DNA of 45,584 bases, taken from positions 1 to 45,584 of the forward strand of contig QHSZ01000126.1 in assembly GCA_003220595.1 (NCBI GenBank), read 5' to 3'. Below the pieces are notes generated by a model. It saw only the letters and a program-made list of their open reading frames with translations, was not told the DNA's origin and ran no database searches. Positions 15,805 to 25,414 of the stretch are shown here, one piece after another (the stretch's first letter is position 1; each line of letters starts with the position of its first letter). The stretch comes from Candidatus Rokuibacteriota bacterium (lineage in GTDB: Bacteria > Methylomirabilota > Methylomirabilia > Rokubacteriales > CSP1-6). The position numbers were made by a program, and so were the translations under genes.

Positions 15805-17964
15805 GTGCTCGACCGCGAGGCGCTCCTCGTCGATCTGAACCCGCCGCAGCGCGAGGCGGTGACGGCGGGCGACGGGCCCCTCCTCGTGCTCGCGGGCGCC
15901 GGCAGCGGCAAGACGCGGGTCATCGCCCACCGGATCGCATGGCTCCTCGGCGTCCGCGGGGTGCCCCCGAAGCACGTCCTCGCCGTCACCTTCACGAACA
16001 AGGCGGCCGGTGAGATGGCGCGCCGGGTCGAGGAGCTCCTGCTGCCTGCGGGCATCGGCGCGCCGGTCATCGCCACGTTCCACGCGGCCTGCGTGCGGAT
16101 CTTGCGAGCGCACATCCGCCACATCGGTTACCCGCCGCACTTCACGATCTACGACGAGGACGATCGGCTGTCGCTCGTGAAGGAATGCATGCGCGAGCTC
16201 GACCTGACCGATCGGACCTGGACGCCGGCGGCGCTCGTCCACCGGATCAGCGCGGCGAAGAACCAGATGGTCTCGGTGGGCGACGTCGAGCACGCGGCGC
16301 GGAGCCCGCGCGAGGAGAGGATCGCCCAGCTCTACCGGCGTTACCAGGAGCGGCTCACCGCGGCCGCCGCGGTGGACTTCGACGACCTTCTGCTCCTCAC
16401 CGTCCGGCTCTTCGACGAGGCCCCCGAGGTGCTCCGCTGGTACCGCGGCCTCTTCACCCACGTCCTCGTGGACGAGTACCAGGACACGAATCGCGCCCAG
16501 TACCGGATCATCCGCCAGCTGACGGCGGAGCACGGAAACATCTACTGTGTCGGGGACCCGGACCAGTCGGTCTACCGCTGGCGCGGCGCGGACATCCGGA
16601 ACATCCTCGACTTCGAGACGGATTTTCCCGGCACGCGGGTCATCCGGCTCGAGCAGAACTACCGATCGACCAAGCGCATCCTCGCGATCGCCGCCGCCGT
16701 CATCGCCCACAACGTCTCGCGCAAAGACAAGGCCCTCTGGACCGAGAACGCCGAGGGGGAGCGCGCCCAGGTCTATCGCGCCTGGGACGAGCACGAGGAG
16801 GCGAACTTCGTCGCCCAGGGGATCCTCTCCGCGCGCACGTCCGGCACGCCGTGGGACGACATCGCGGTCTTCTACCGCACCAACGCCCAGTCGCGCGTGC
16901 TCGAGGACGCGCTGCGCCGCGGGGGCGTGCCGTACGTCATCGTCGGGTCGGTCAGGTTCTACGAGCGCAAGGAGATCAAGGACGCGCTCGCGTACCTGCG
17001 CCTCGTCGTGAACCCGGCCGACGACGTCGCCTTCCGCCGCGCGATCCAGGCCCCGGGCCGCGGCAGCGGCCGTGCGACGCTCGTGCGCCTCGATGAGCTG
17101 GCCACGCGCGAAGGGCGGTCCCTCCTCGCCGTCGCGGCGGCACCGCCCGCAGACGTCACGGGCAAGCCCCGCCGGGCCCTCGAGGAATTCACGGCCCTCG
17201 TCGCGACGCTCGCCCGGAAGCGGGCCGGGACGCCCTTGCCCGCGTTCATCGACGAGGTGCTGAACGCCTCCGGCTACCGCGAGGACCTCCGCCAGGAGCG
17301 CTCGTCGGAGGCCGAGGCGCGCCTCGAGAACCTGGAGGAGCTGATCGCCGCCGCCGAGGACTACAACGGGTCGCAGGCGTCGCCCTCGCTCGAGGGCTTT
17401 CTCGACGGCGTCGCCCTCGTCAGCGATGTGGACGAGCTGCCGGCCGGGACACGCGGCGTGACGCTCATGACCCTCCACTCGGCCAAGGGGCTCGAGTTCC
17501 CCGTCGTGTTCCTCACGGGCATGGAGGAGGGCGTCTTCCCTCACGCGCGCTCGATGGCCTCCACGGACGAGGTCGAGGAGGAGCGGCGGCTCTGCTACGT
17601 CGGTGTGACGCGTGCGAAGGACCGCCTCGCGATCTCCTACGCCCTCCACCGGCGGATGCACGGTTACGGCCTCGGCGAGCCGTCGCGCTTCCTGCTCGAG
17701 ATGCCCGAGGAGCACCTGGTCCTGCTCGGCGCCGCCGGCCGCGCCGAGGGGCGGAGCGAGGCGGACGTCGAGGCCACGCCCTTCGACGGGGGCGGCGACG
17801 ACCTCCCGCTGAAGGTCGGCGCGCGCGTGCGCCACGGGCGCTGGGGCGAGGGCCTCGTGGTCGGCGTCGAGCGGAGCGGCGGCGACACGCTCGTGACGGT
17901 TCGCTTCGCCTCGGTCGGGCGGAAGCAGATCTCGCTCCAGTACGCGCAGCTCGAGGAGCTCTGA
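15805..17964 (+). CDS. pcrA: ATP-dependent 3'-5' DNA helicase, PcrA/UvrD type
   Basis: The 719-residue SF1A helicase shows all core motifs: [10 protein letters not shown] (I), VDEYQDTN (II), [14 protein letters not shown] (III), LEQNYRST (IV), [15 protein letters not shown] (V) and [11 protein letters not shown] (VI). The C-terminal 45 residues ([13 protein letters not shown]...) form the Tudor-like domain that contacts RNA polymerase in PcrA/UvrD. It acts in nucleotide-excision and replication-conflict repair. It starts at GTG 15805, just after a -10-like hexamer. GAGGAG near its 3' end serves gatC. Confidence 0.95.
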   Translation: MLDREALLVDLNPPQREAVTAGDGPLLVLAGAGSGKTRVIAHRIAWLLGVRGVPPKHVLAVTFTNKAAGEMARRVEELLLPAGIGAPVIATFHAACVRILRAHIRHIGYPPHFTIYDEDDRLSLVKECMRELDLTDRTWTPAALVHRISAAKNQMVSVGDVEHAARSPREERIAQLYRRYQERLTAAAAVDFDDLLLLTVRLFDEAPEVLRWYRGLFTHVLVDEYQDTNRAQYRIIRQLTAEHGNIYCVGDPDQSVYRWRGADIRNILDFETDFPGTRVIRLEQNYRSTKRILAIAAAVIAHNVSRKDKALWTENAEGERAQVYRAWDEHEEANFVAQGILSARTSGTPWDDIAVFYRTNAQSRVLEDALRRGGVPYVIVGSVRFYERKEIKDALAYLRLVVNPADDVAFRRAIQAPGRGSGRATLVRLDELATREGRSLLAVAAAPPADVTGKPRRALEEFTALVATLARKRAGTPLPAFIDEVLNASGYREDLRQERSSEAEARLENLEELIAAAEDYNGSQASPSLEGFLDGVALVSDVDELPAGTRGVTLMTLHSAKGLEFPVVFLTGMEEGVFPHARSMASTDEVEEERRLCYVGVTRAKDRLAISYALHRRMHGYGLGEPSRFLLEMPEEHLVLLGAAGRAEGRSEADVEATPFDGGGDDLPLKVGARVRHGRWGEGLVVGVERSGGDTLVTVRFASVGRKQISLQYAQLEEL

Positions 17965-17966
17965 CG

Positions 17967-18278
17967 GTGCCGGACGCGGAGCGCCCGCCCATGATCAGCC
18001 GGGAGGACGTGCTCCACGTGGCGCGGCTCGCGCGGCTCGAGCTCAGCGAGCCCGAGCTCGAGAAGATGCGCGAGCAGCTCAACTCGATCCTGACCTACAT
18101 CGACCGGCTCAAGGAGCTCGACGTCACCGGCGTGGAGCCGACCTCGCACGCCGTGCCCATGGTCAACGTGATGCGCGACGACGTCGTCGTTCCGTGCTTC
18201 CCGCGGGACGAGATGCTGGCCAACGCGCCCGACCGTGTCGGCGAGTTCTTCCGCGTGCCGCGGATCATCGAGGACTGA
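17967..18278 (+). CDS. gatC: Asp-tRNA(Asn)/Glu-tRNA(Gln) amidotransferase subunit C
   Basis: The 103-residue GatC wraps GatA and GatB and stabilises the amidotransferase. [18 protein letters not shown] and the C-terminal [13 protein letters not shown] are family signatures. GTG 17967 has GAGGAG 8 nt upstream, inside the helicase gene. ATG 17991 is a possible shorter start. The order gatC-gatA-gatB is canonical. Confidence 0.95.
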   Translation: MPDAERPPMISREDVLHVARLARLELSEPELEKMREQLNSILTYIDRLKELDVTGVEPTSHAVPMVNVMRDDVVVPCFPRDEMLANAPDRVGEFFRVPRIIED

Positions 18279-18280
18279 GC

Positions 18281-19738
18281 GTGACCGACACGCCGATCCA
18301 CGAGCTGGCGGACGCCTATCTTCGGGGCGAGACGACGCCGACGGCGGTGACGGAAGCCTATCTCGCGCGCATCGCCAGGCTCGACGACCGGCTCGGCGCC
18401 TACCTCACGGTCACGCGCGAGCAGGCACTGCGCGCGGCGGCCGCATCGGACGCGCGCTACCGGGCGGGCACGCCGCTCGGTCCGCTCGACGGCGCGCCGC
18501 TCGCCTACAAGGACGTCCTCTGCACGCGCGGCGTCCGGACCACCTGCGGCTCCAGGATCCTCGAGGGCTTCGTGCCCCCCTACGATGCGACCGCCATCGA
18601 GCGTCTGGGCGCCGCGGGGGCGGTGATGCTCGGCAAGGGCAACATGGACGAGTTCGCCATGGGCTCCTCCACGGAGTATTCGGCCTTCAAGCCGACGCGC
18701 AACCCCTGGGACCTCGCCCGCGTGCCCGGGGGCTCGTCGGGCGGTCCCGCCGCCGCGGTCGCCGCAGGCCTTGCCGCGGGAGGGCTCGGCACCGACACGG
18801 GCGGCTCGATCCGCCAGCCCGCGGCGTTCTGTGGCATCGTGGGGCTCAAGCCCACCTACGGGCGCGTCTCGCGCTACGGGCTCGTGGCGTTCGGCTCCTC
18901 GCTCGACCACATCGGGCCGTTCGCGAGGGACGTCACCGACGCGGCGCTCCTGCTCGCGGCGATGGCCGGCGCGGACCCGCGCGACGCGACGTGCGTGGAG
19001 GCACCCGTGCCCGACTACGCGGCGGCGCTCGCGCGGGGCGTGCGGGGCCTGCGCCTCGGCGTCCCCGACGAGTACTTCATCGACGGCATGGACCCGGAGG
19101 TCGAGCGCGCCGTCCGCGACGCGGTGGACGTGCTGCGGGGACTCGGCGCCACCGTCGAGCGCGTCTCGCTCCCGACGACGCGCCACGCGCTCGCCACCTA
19201 CTACGTGATCGCCCCGGCGGAGGCCTCGTCGAACCTCGCGCGCTACGACGGGGTGAAGTACGGCCTGCGCGTCGCCGGGGCGAAGGACCTCATCGAGATG
19301 TCGAGCCGCACGCGGGCGGCGGGCTTCGGCGCCGAGGTCAAGCGGCGGATCATGCTCGGCACCTACGTGCTGTCGGCGGGCTACTACGAGGCGTACTACG
19401 GGCGCGCCCAGAAGGTGCGGACCCTCGTCCGCCGCGATTTCGAGGCGGCGTTCGGCCGTGTGGACCTGATCGTCGCGCCGATGACGCCGAACGTCGCCTT
19501 CAAGCACGGGGAGAAGGAAGACCCGCTCTCGATGTACCTGAACGATGTCTTCGCCGTCCCGGCCGATATGACGGGGCTTCCGGCGATCTCGGTGCCGTGC
19601 GGATTCAGCGCCGAAGGGCTGCCGATCGGTCTCCAGTTCATCGGCAAGGCGCTCGACGAGCCGACGCTCCTGCGCGCCGCCCACGCCTACGAGCAGGCGA
19701 CGCCGTGGCGCACGCGTCGGCCGAGTGTCCCGTCATGA
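18281..19738 (+). CDS. gatA: Asp-tRNA(Asn)/Glu-tRNA(Gln) amidotransferase subunit A
   Basis: The 485-residue amidase-signature subunit releases ammonia from glutamine or asparagine. [10 protein letters not shown] supplies the catalytic Lys, and [14 protein letters not shown] and [16 protein letters not shown] supply the cis-Ser and nucleophilic Ser. GTG 18281, two bases after the gatC stop, gives the standard N-terminus; the longer open frame upstream overlaps gatC without homology. The stop is part of an ATGA that opens a 17-codon ORF in the following repeat. Confidence 0.95.
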   Translation: MTDTPIHELADAYLRGETTPTAVTEAYLARIARLDDRLGAYLTVTREQALRAAAASDARYRAGTPLGPLDGAPLAYKDVLCTRGVRTTCGSRILEGFVPPYDATAIERLGAAGAVMLGKGNMDEFAMGSSTEYSAFKPTRNPWDLARVPGGSSGGPAAAVAAGLAAGGLGTDTGGSIRQPAAFCGIVGLKPTYGRVSRYGLVAFGSSLDHIGPFARDVTDAALLLAAMAGADPRDATCVEAPVPDYAAALARGVRGLRLGVPDEYFIDGMDPEVERAVRDAVDVLRGLGATVERVSLPTTRHALATYYVIAPAEASSNLARYDGVKYGLRVAGAKDLIEMSSRTRAAGFGAEVKRRIMLGTYVLSAGYYEAYYGRAQKVRTLVRRDFEAAFGRVDLIVAPMTPNVAFKHGEKEDPLSMYLNDVFAVPADMTGLPAISVPCGFSAEGLPIGLQFIGKALDEPTLLRAAHAYEQATPWRTRRPSVPS

Positions 19739-19816
19739 GCGCGCGCGGACCCCGCCACACCGCACCTTGGGCAGGCCACCTACGGTGAGAGCCGGACTCG
19801 CGGTCCCCGCTACAAT
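19735..19816 (+). repeat. Diverged copy of the selA-selB repeat between gatA and gatB
   Basis: Bases 19764-19816 align with 5068-5120 without gaps, about 45 of 53 identical by eye, including CAGGCCACC, CTCGCGG and CCCCGCTACA. The preceding 19735-19760 starts with ATGAGCG and ends GGACCCCGCCACAC, resembling the two ends of another unit with the middle missing. As in the sel locus, the element starts on the stop codon of the upstream gene. The hairpin CACC-TAC-GGTG is retained, and a second (GGAC-TCGCG-GTCC) is perfect only here. Confidence 0.75.
19811..19816 (+). promoter_or_regulatory. -10-like hexamer at the end of the repeat, overlapping the gatB start
   Basis: TACAAT overlaps ATG 19815 and is followed 4 nt later by an in-frame GTG (19821). 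The same TAyAAT-N4-GTG layout occurs before ftsE. If active, this promoter would give a leaderless gatB message starting at GTG. Confidence 0.4.
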
Positions 19817-21254
19817 GGACGTGGTCATCGGGCTCGAGGTCCACGCCCAGCTCCTCACGCGCTCGAAGATGTTCTGCGGCTGCGCGACCACATTCGGCGC
19901 GGCGCCGAACTCCCAGACCTGCCCGGTGTGCCAGGGCATGCCCGGCTCGCTGCCGGTCGTCAACCGGCGGGCGGTCGAGTTCGGGATCCGGACCGCGCTC
20001 GCCTTCAACTGCCGCGTCAACGAGGCGTGCCGGTTCGCCCGGAAGCACTACTACTACCCGGACATGCCGAAGAACTTCCAGATCAGCCAGTACGAGGAGC
20101 CGCTCGCCGAGGATGGCGCGCTCGAGATCGACGTCGACGGGGCGTCGCGCACGATCGGCATTCAGCGGCTCCACCTCGAGGAGGACGTCGGCAAGCTCGT
20201 CCACGAGGGCACGCTCGAGACAGCCCAGGCGAGCCTCGTGGACTTCAACCGCTCGGGCGTCCCGTTGATGGAGACCGTCTCCCGCCCCGATCTCCGCTCG
20301 CCCGAGGAGGCGGCCGCGTACCTCCGCGCCTTCCGCGCCGTGCTCGTCTACCTCGGCGTCTGCGACGGCAACATGGAGGAGGGCTCGCTCCGCTGCGATG
20401 CGAACGTCTCACTGCGTCCGCGCGGCTCGTCGGAGCTCGGCACGAAGGTCGAGATCAAGAACATGAACTCGTTCAAGAACGTCCAACGCGCCCTCGAGTT
20501 CGAGGTGCGCCGCCAGGCGGAGGCGCTCGAGGCGGGCCTACGCCTGGTGCAGGAGACGCGCCTCTGGGACGCCGAGCGGGGCTACACCCGGTCGATGCGC
20601 TCGAAGGAGTTCGCGCACGACTACCGGTATTTTCCGGAACCCGACCTGGTGCCCTTGCGGATCGACCGCGCGTGGGTAGACGCGATCCGCGCCGGACTGC
20701 CGGAGCTTCCGCGCCAGCGGCGGCAGCGGTTCCTCCGCCAGTACGGGCTGCCCGCCTACGACGCGGAGCTGCTCACCCACTCCCAGGCGCTCGCCGACTA
20801 CTTCGAGGCGGCGACGGGCGAGCTCCCACAGGCCAAGCTCGTCTCGAACTGGATCATGTCCGAGCTCCTCCGGGTGCTGCCCGCGGATGACGAAGCGGCC
20901 ATCCGAGCAGCCAAGATCACGCCGAGGCACTTGGCGGGTCTCCTGAAGCTCATCGAGGACGGGACCATCAGCGGCAAGATCGCGAAGGACGTGTTCCAGA
21001 AGATGGTCGTCTCGGGCGAGGAGGCCCGGGCGATCGTCGCGCGCGAGGGCCTGACACAGCTCGCCGACGAGCCGGCGCTCGCCGCCGTCATCGACCAGGT
21101 CATTGCGCGCAACCCCAAGGCGATCGAGGATTTCCGGAAGGGCAAGACCGCCGCCGCCAAGGCCCTCGTCGGCCAGATCATGAAGGCCACTCAGGGCAAG
21201 GCCAACCCCGCCATCGTCAATCGCCTGCTGGAGGAGAAGCTGTCTAAAATCTGA
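19815..21254 (+). CDS. gatB: Asp-tRNA(Asn)/Glu-tRNA(Gln) amidotransferase subunit B
   Basis: The 479-residue subunit recognises and phosphorylates mischarged t[14 protein letters not shown] opens the cradle domain, with Cys residues CGCATTF and CPVCQGMPG forming the zinc site and [21 protein letters not shown] the active site. The C-terminal YqeY-like tail ends [16 protein letters not shown]. The start is ATG 19815 or GTG 19821, both in frame; upstream frame belongs to the repeat. Presence of GatCAB implies indirect charging of Asn- and/or Gln-tRNA. Confidence 0.96.
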   Translation: MDVVIGLEVHAQLLTRSKMFCGCATTFGAAPNSQTCPVCQGMPGSLPVVNRRAVEFGIRTALAFNCRVNEACRFARKHYYYPDMPKNFQISQYEEPLAEDGALEIDVDGASRTIGIQRLHLEEDVGKLVHEGTLETAQASLVDFNRSGVPLMETVSRPDLRSPEEAAAYLRAFRAVLVYLGVCDGNMEEGSLRCDANVSLRPRGSSELGTKVEIKNMNSFKNVQRALEFEVRRQAEALEAGLRLVQETRLWDAERGYTRSMRSKEFAHDYRYFPEPDLVPLRIDRAWVDAIRAGLPELPRQRRQRFLRQYGLPAYDAELLTHSQALADYFEAATGELPQAKLVSNWIMSELLRVLPADDEAAIRAAKITPRHLAGLLKLIEDGTISGKIAKDVFQKMVVSGEEARAIVAREGLTQLADEPALAAVIDQVIARNPKAIEDFRKGKTAAAKALVGQIMKATQGKANPAIVNRLLEEKLSKI

Positions 21255-21264
21255 GGCTGCCCGC

Positions 21265-21270
21265 TATAAT
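21265..21270 (+). promoter_or_regulatory. Consensus -10 hexamer before ftsE
   Basis: TATAAT is a perfect consensus -10, preceded by CCCGC as in the gatB element. GTG 21275 follows after 4 nt and ATG 21284 after 13 nt. No -35 is evident because the upstream bases are the end of gatB. Confidence 0.5.
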
Positions 21271-21283
21271 CGAAGTGCCCGCC

Positions 21284-21955
21284 ATGATTGAGCTTCACCG
21301 CGTGTCGAAGGTGTTCTCGGTCGGGCCCGTGAAGGTCCCAGCGCTGAGTGACGTCTCCCTGCGGATCGCCAAGGGCGAGTTCGTGGTGCTCACGGGCGCG
21401 TCGGGCGCCGGAAAGACGACGCTCCTCCGCCTGCTCTACCGCGACGACGTGCCGAGCGATGGGGAGGTCCAGGTCCTGGGGGAGGACGTCGCCTCGCTCC
21501 GCCGCTCGGAGGTCGCGGCCCTCCGCCGCTCGATCGGCGTCGTCTTCCAGGATGCGAAGCTCCTGCCCGCGCGCACCGTCTACGAGAACGTGGCCTTCGT
21601 CCTGCGCGTCCTCGGCACGCCCAAGCGCGAGATCACCCCGCGCGTCTTCGACGCCCTGCGCACCGTGGGCATCTCGGCGCGCGCCCAGGCCTACCCGGCT
21701 CAGCTCTCCCAGGGCGAGGCCCAGCGCGCCTCGCTCGCCCGCGCGATCGTGCGTCAACCGTCGCTGCTCCTCGCCGACGAGCCGACGGGGAACCTCGACG
21801 ACGCGATGGAGGCCGAGATCATCGATGTCATCAAGGACATTCGAGCGGGCGGGACGACCGTCATCCTCGCCACCCACCAATCTCGGCTCGTCCGGGCGCT
21901 CCGCCGGCGGACCATCACGCTCGACGGCGGGTACCTCCTGAAGGACGAGGGCTAA
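21284..21955 (+). CDS. ftsE: Cell-division ABC ATPase FtsE
   Basis: The 223-residue ATPase has Walker A GASGAGKT (38-45), Q-loop VFQDAKLLP, Walker B LLLADEPTGNLD and the switch His in ATHQ. The signature is LSQGEAQR instead of the usual LSGGEQQR, a mild variant. With FtsX it couples ATP hydrolysis at the divisome to periplasmic wall hydrolases. I use ATG 21284 (MIELHRVSKVF); GTG 21275 would add three residues and sits where a leaderless message would start. Confidence 0.93.
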   Translation: MIELHRVSKVFSVGPVKVPALSDVSLRIAKGEFVVLTGASGAGKTTLLRLLYRDDVPSDGEVQVLGEDVASLRRSEVAALRRSIGVVFQDAKLLPARTVYENVAFVLRVLGTPKREITPRVFDALRTVGISARAQAYPAQLSQGEAQRASLARAIVRQPSLLLADEPTGNLDDAMEAEIIDVIKDIRAGGTTVILATHQSRLVRALRRRTITLDGGYLLKDEG

Positions 21956-21958
21956 GAC

Positions 21959-22843
21959 GTGCTCGGCTTCCTGATCGGCGAGGCCCTCCGTGACCTGCGA
22001 CGCGCCGGCCGCGTCGCGGTGAGCGCGATCGTGCTGATCACGCTCTCGCTGGCCGCCCTCGGAGGCTTCTGGCTGCTCTCCGCGAATCTCGCGCGGGCGG
22101 TCGCGAACTGGCGCGAGCGCGTCCGCATCATCGTCTACCTGAAGCGCGAGCCCGCGGCGAGCGAGGCCCCGGCGCTCGTCGAGCGCGTCCAGGGCGTGCC
22201 CGGCGTCGCGAGCGTCGTCTACCTGAGCAAGGCGGACGCGCTCAAGTCGCTGAAGGAGATCCTCGGCAAGGACGCGAGCGTCGTCGCCCAGCTCCCCGCG
22301 AACCCGCTCCCCGCGTCGCTCGAGGTGACGCCCGCCGCCGCGGCCGCGACGCCGGACGGCGCGCGTACCCTGCTCAGGAACCTCCAGGCGCTGCCCGAGG
22401 CCGAGGAGGTGGCGGGGAGCGCTGACTGGGTCGAGCGGCTCTCCCAGTGGCAGCGCCTCGTCACGACGATCGGCCTCGGGATCGGCGCCGTCCTGGCCGT
22501 CGCCGCGATCCTCACCGTGACGACGTCGACCACGCTGATCCTCCACGCGCGCCGGCACGAGATGGAGATCATGCGTCTCGTCGGCGCGCCTGAGGCGGCG
22601 ATCCGCCTACCGCTGCTGCTCCAGGGGATGCTACAGGGGCTCCTCGGCGCGCTCCTGGCGCTCGGCGCGCTCGTCGTGGCGCACGAGCTCGTCGCGCCGC
22701 GCCTCGAGCCGCTGGTCAATCTCACGCTGGGCCTCTCGCACCTCCAGTTCTTGCCGCTCGCGAGCCTGATGATGCTGCTCGCGGCGGGCACGCTGCTGGG
22801 GGCGCTCGGCGGCTGGCTCGCGCGGGGGCGCCGCGAGCCATGA
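21959..22843 (+). CDS. ftsX: Cell-division permease-like protein FtsX
   Basis: The 294-residue protein has four membrane segments (about 20-42, 172-196, 220-245, 264-286). The large periplasmic loop between the first two (VRIIVYLKREPAASEAPALV...) is the region that binds hydrolase activators in the family. GTG 21959 has GAGGG upstream. It overlaps the next gene by 4 nt (ATGA), giving a tight FtsE-FtsX-EnvC unit. Confidence 0.93.
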   Translation: MLGFLIGEALRDLRRAGRVAVSAIVLITLSLAALGGFWLLSANLARAVANWRERVRIIVYLKREPAASEAPALVERVQGVPGVASVVYLSKADALKSLKEILGKDASVVAQLPANPLPASLEVTPAAAAATPDGARTLLRNLQALPEAEEVAGSADWVERLSQWQRLVTTIGLGIGAVLAVAAILTVTTSTTLILHARRHEMEIMRLVGAPEAAIRLPLLLQGMLQGLLGALLALGALVVAHELVAPRLEPLVNLTLGLSHLQFLPLASLMMLLAAGTLLGALGGWLARGRREP

Positions 22844-24051
22844 GCCGAGGCGTGCGCGCCCTGTCGCTCCTCGCGCTGCCCTGGCTTCTCGCCCTCGCAG
22901 CCCCCGCGGCGGGCCAGCCGCCCAAGCGCGAGGATCCGGTGACGAGCGAGCAGAAGAAGCTCCAGCAGACGCAGGAGCGGCTCAAGGAGGAGCGTGCGAA
23001 GGCCGCCGCCGCGCGCGCGCGCGAGACGTCGCTGCTCGCCGAGCTCGAGCAGAGCGAGCGCCGCCTGGCGGTGAAGCAGGCCGAGGTCCATCGACTCGCG
23101 GAGCGCATCAAGCGCACCCAGGCGGACGTGACCGTCCTCCGCACCGAGATCGGCCGCCTCCAGGGCCAGCGCGGGGGCCAGGAAGACGCGCTCGCCCGGC
23201 GGCTGCGGGCGATGTACCGCGTCCACGCCCAGGGCGGCGCGCTGCCGGTCATCCTGAGCAACGACGACCCCATCGCGCGTGCGGCGGCCGTCCGGCACCT
23301 CACGAGCCTCGCCGCCCTGGACGCTCGCCTGATCCAGGAGTATCGTGGAACGTCGGAAAAGTTGGCCGACCGAAAGAGCCGGGAGGAGACGCGCCAGCGG
23401 GAGCTGGCGGGGCTGCACGCCGACGCCCAGCGCGAGCAGGGCGAGGTGGACCTCGAGGCGGCGAAGCGGCGCACGCTCCTGGCGAAGGTGCGGGACGAGC
23501 GGGCCTACCACGAGCGCATGGTCGGCGAGCTCACCGAGGCCTCGAAGCGCCTCGAGGGGTTCATCCGCGACCTTCAGGCCAAGCAGCGCAAGCTGGCGAA
23601 GATCCCGCCGCCGAAGGGCGGCGTCGAGCCGCCGAGCGTCGGGTTCGGAAGCCTGCGCGGGCGGCTGCCGTGGCCGACCGAGGGACGCATCGTGGCGCCG
23701 TTCGGCGCCCAGGTGCATCCGCGATTCGGCACCCGGACTTTCCGGAATGGCGTGGACATCGAGGCGCCCGAGGGCAAGGACGTCGGGGCGGTCTACGCGG
23801 GCCTCGTGATCTACACGGGATGGTTCAAGGGCTACGGCAACCTGATCATCCTGGATCACGGCAACGAGTACTACACGCTCTACGCCCACGTCGCCGAGAT
23901 CGAGGTGAAGGAGGGCGAGGACGTGAAGCAGGGACAGCGGATCGGCACCGTCGGCGACACGGGGTCGTTGGCGGGGCCTCGGCTATACTTCGAGGTGCGC
24001 TATCAGGGCAAGGCCCAGGATCCGGCGGAGTGGCTCCGCCAGCGGGGGTAG
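22840..24051 (+). CDS. envC: EnvC-type murein hydrolase activator (degenerate LytM/M23 domain)
   Basis: The 403-residue product has a signal peptide (1-25), a long coiled coil (about 33-245) and a C-terminal LytM domain (about 275-403). The zinc ligands of active M23 peptidases are mostly missing: the HxxxD His is Asn303 (NGVD), and the HxH pair is replaced by Arg381 and Tyr383 (RLYFEVR), although LYAHV is kept. E. coli EnvC is degenerate in the same way (SLYFEIR) and works by activating amidases under FtsEX control. The same role is inferred here from domain build and operon. Confidence 0.9.
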   Translation: MSRGVRALSLLALPWLLALAAPAAGQPPKREDPVTSEQKKLQQTQERLKEERAKAAAARARETSLLAELEQSERRLAVKQAEVHRLAERIKRTQADVTVLRTEIGRLQGQRGGQEDALARRLRAMYRVHAQGGALPVILSNDDPIARAAAVRHLTSLAALDARLIQEYRGTSEKLADRKSREETRQRELAGLHADAQREQGEVDLEAAKRRTLLAKVRDERAYHERMVGELTEASKRLEGFIRDLQAKQRKLAKIPPPKGGVEPPSVGFGSLRGRLPWPTEGRIVAPFGAQVHPRFGTRTFRNGVDIEAPEGKDVGAVYAGLVIYTGWFKGYGNLIILDHGNEYYTLYAHVAEIEVKEGEDVKQGQRIGTVGDTGSLAGPRLYFEVRYQGKAQDPAEWLRQRG

Positions 24052-24078
24052 TGCCAGAACCGGGATGAGGGGGACTCC

Positions 24079-25317
24079 ATGAAGAAGGCGTTCGTGATCA
24101 GCGCTCTTCTCGTCGTGCTGACGCTGTCGCTCGGCGGATCCGCGGTGAGCAAGGGGACGGACAGCGGCGCGACGTATGAGCAGCTCAGGCTGTTCACGGA
24201 GGTGCTCTCGATCGTCCAGAACCAGTACGTGGACGAGGTGCCCCCGAAGGACCTGATCTACAGCGCCATCAAGGGGACGCTCCGCGGCCTCGACCCGCAC
24301 AGCTCGTTCCTCGATCCCGAGAGCTATCGCGAGATGCAGGTCGAGACGTCGGGCAGCTTCGGCGGCCTCGGCATCGAGATCACGCTGAAGGACGACGTCC
24401 TCACCGTCGTGGCGCCCATCGAGGGCACCCCGGCCTACCGCGCGGGGCTCCAGACCGGCGATCGCATCGTCAAGATCGACGGCCTCTCCACGAAGGACAT
24501 GCAGCTCTCCGACGCCGTCAAGCGCATGCGGGGCAAGCCCGGCACCAAGGTGACCGTCACGATCGCGCGTGAGGGCTGGACCGAGCCGAAGGACTTCGAG
24601 ATCGCGCGCGAGCAGATCCGGGTGCAGTCGGTGCGCGCCCACGATCTCGGCGGCGGCATCGCCTACCTCAAGCTCCGCCAGTTCCAGGAGCAGTCGCCCG
24701 GCGACATGTCGGCCGCGCTCGACAAGGCGTCCAAGGCCGGCATGAAGGCGCTGATCCTCGACCTCCGCAACAACCCCGGCGGGCTCCTCACGGCGGCGGT
24801 GGAGGTGACCGAGGAGTTCATCGACGACGGCAAGCTCGTCGTCTACACCGAGGGGCGCGTGCGGAACCAGAACATGCGCTTCTCGGCGCACGCGAAGAAG
24901 TCCTACCCGAACCTGCCCATGGTCGTCCTGGTCAACCAGGGCAGCGCCTCGGCCTCGGAGATCGTCGCGGGGGCGCTGCAGGACTGGGGGCGCGCGATCA
25001 TCGTCGGCGCGCAGACCTTCGGCAAGGGCTCGGTGCAGACGATCATTCCGCTCTCCGACGGCTCGGGGCTCCGGCTGACGACGGCCAAGTACTACACGCC
25101 CAAGGGCCGCTCGATCCACGGCAAGGGCATCACGCCCGACATCGTGGTCGAGATCCCGAAGGAGACGGCCGTGCGCGACCGGGTCCAGCCGGTGCTCGAC
25201 CCGCTCGAGGAGCTCAGGAAGGACGTCCAGGTCCAGCGGGCGATCGACGTGATCAAGACCATGCGCATCATCGAGCAGCAGCGTCCGGCGACCCAGGTCC
25301 AGGCCCGGCCGCAGTAA
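24079..25317 (+). CDS. ctpA: C-terminal processing peptidase (S41)
   Basis: The 412-residue product has a signal peptide, then an S41 protease interrupted by a PDZ domain (about 95-175, GGLGIEI...GDRIVKIDG). Catalytic Ser291 in NQGSASASEIV and Lys316 in FGKGSVQT are 25 residues apart, as in Tsp/CtpA. It trims C-termini of envelope proteins. An ftsEX-envC-ctpA order is common in Gram-negative lineages, linking it to control of wall hydrolases. AGGGGGA precedes ATG 24079. Confidence 0.94.
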   Translation: MKKAFVISALLVVLTLSLGGSAVSKGTDSGATYEQLRLFTEVLSIVQNQYVDEVPPKDLIYSAIKGTLRGLDPHSSFLDPESYREMQVETSGSFGGLGIEITLKDDVLTVVAPIEGTPAYRAGLQTGDRIVKIDGLSTKDMQLSDAVKRMRGKPGTKVTVTIAREGWTEPKDFEIAREQIRVQSVRAHDLGGGIAYLKLRQFQEQSPGDMSAALDKASKAGMKALILDLRNNPGGLLTAAVEVTEEFIDDGKLVVYTEGRVRNQNMRFSAHAKKSYPNLPMVVLVNQGSASASEIVAGALQDWGRAIIVGAQTFGKGSVQTIIPLSDGSGLRLTTAKYYTPKGRSIHGKGITPDIVVEIPKETAVRDRVQPVLDPLEELRKDVQVQRAIDVIKTMRIIEQQRPATQVQARPQ

Positions 25318-25414
25318 GGCTCCGCGCGCTTCTTGGGGCGATGCTGGCCGGAGCGGCGGCCGCATCGCCCTTGTTGTTTGTACGGCCCCGCTGGGAAGGG
25401 ACACACGGATCGAG

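Noticed and set aside
13830-17835. Long antisense frames (764 and 730 codons) over glmS and the helicase gene
   Set aside because: Same shadow pattern. The sense genes are fully conserved and no start site or signal supports the antisense frames.
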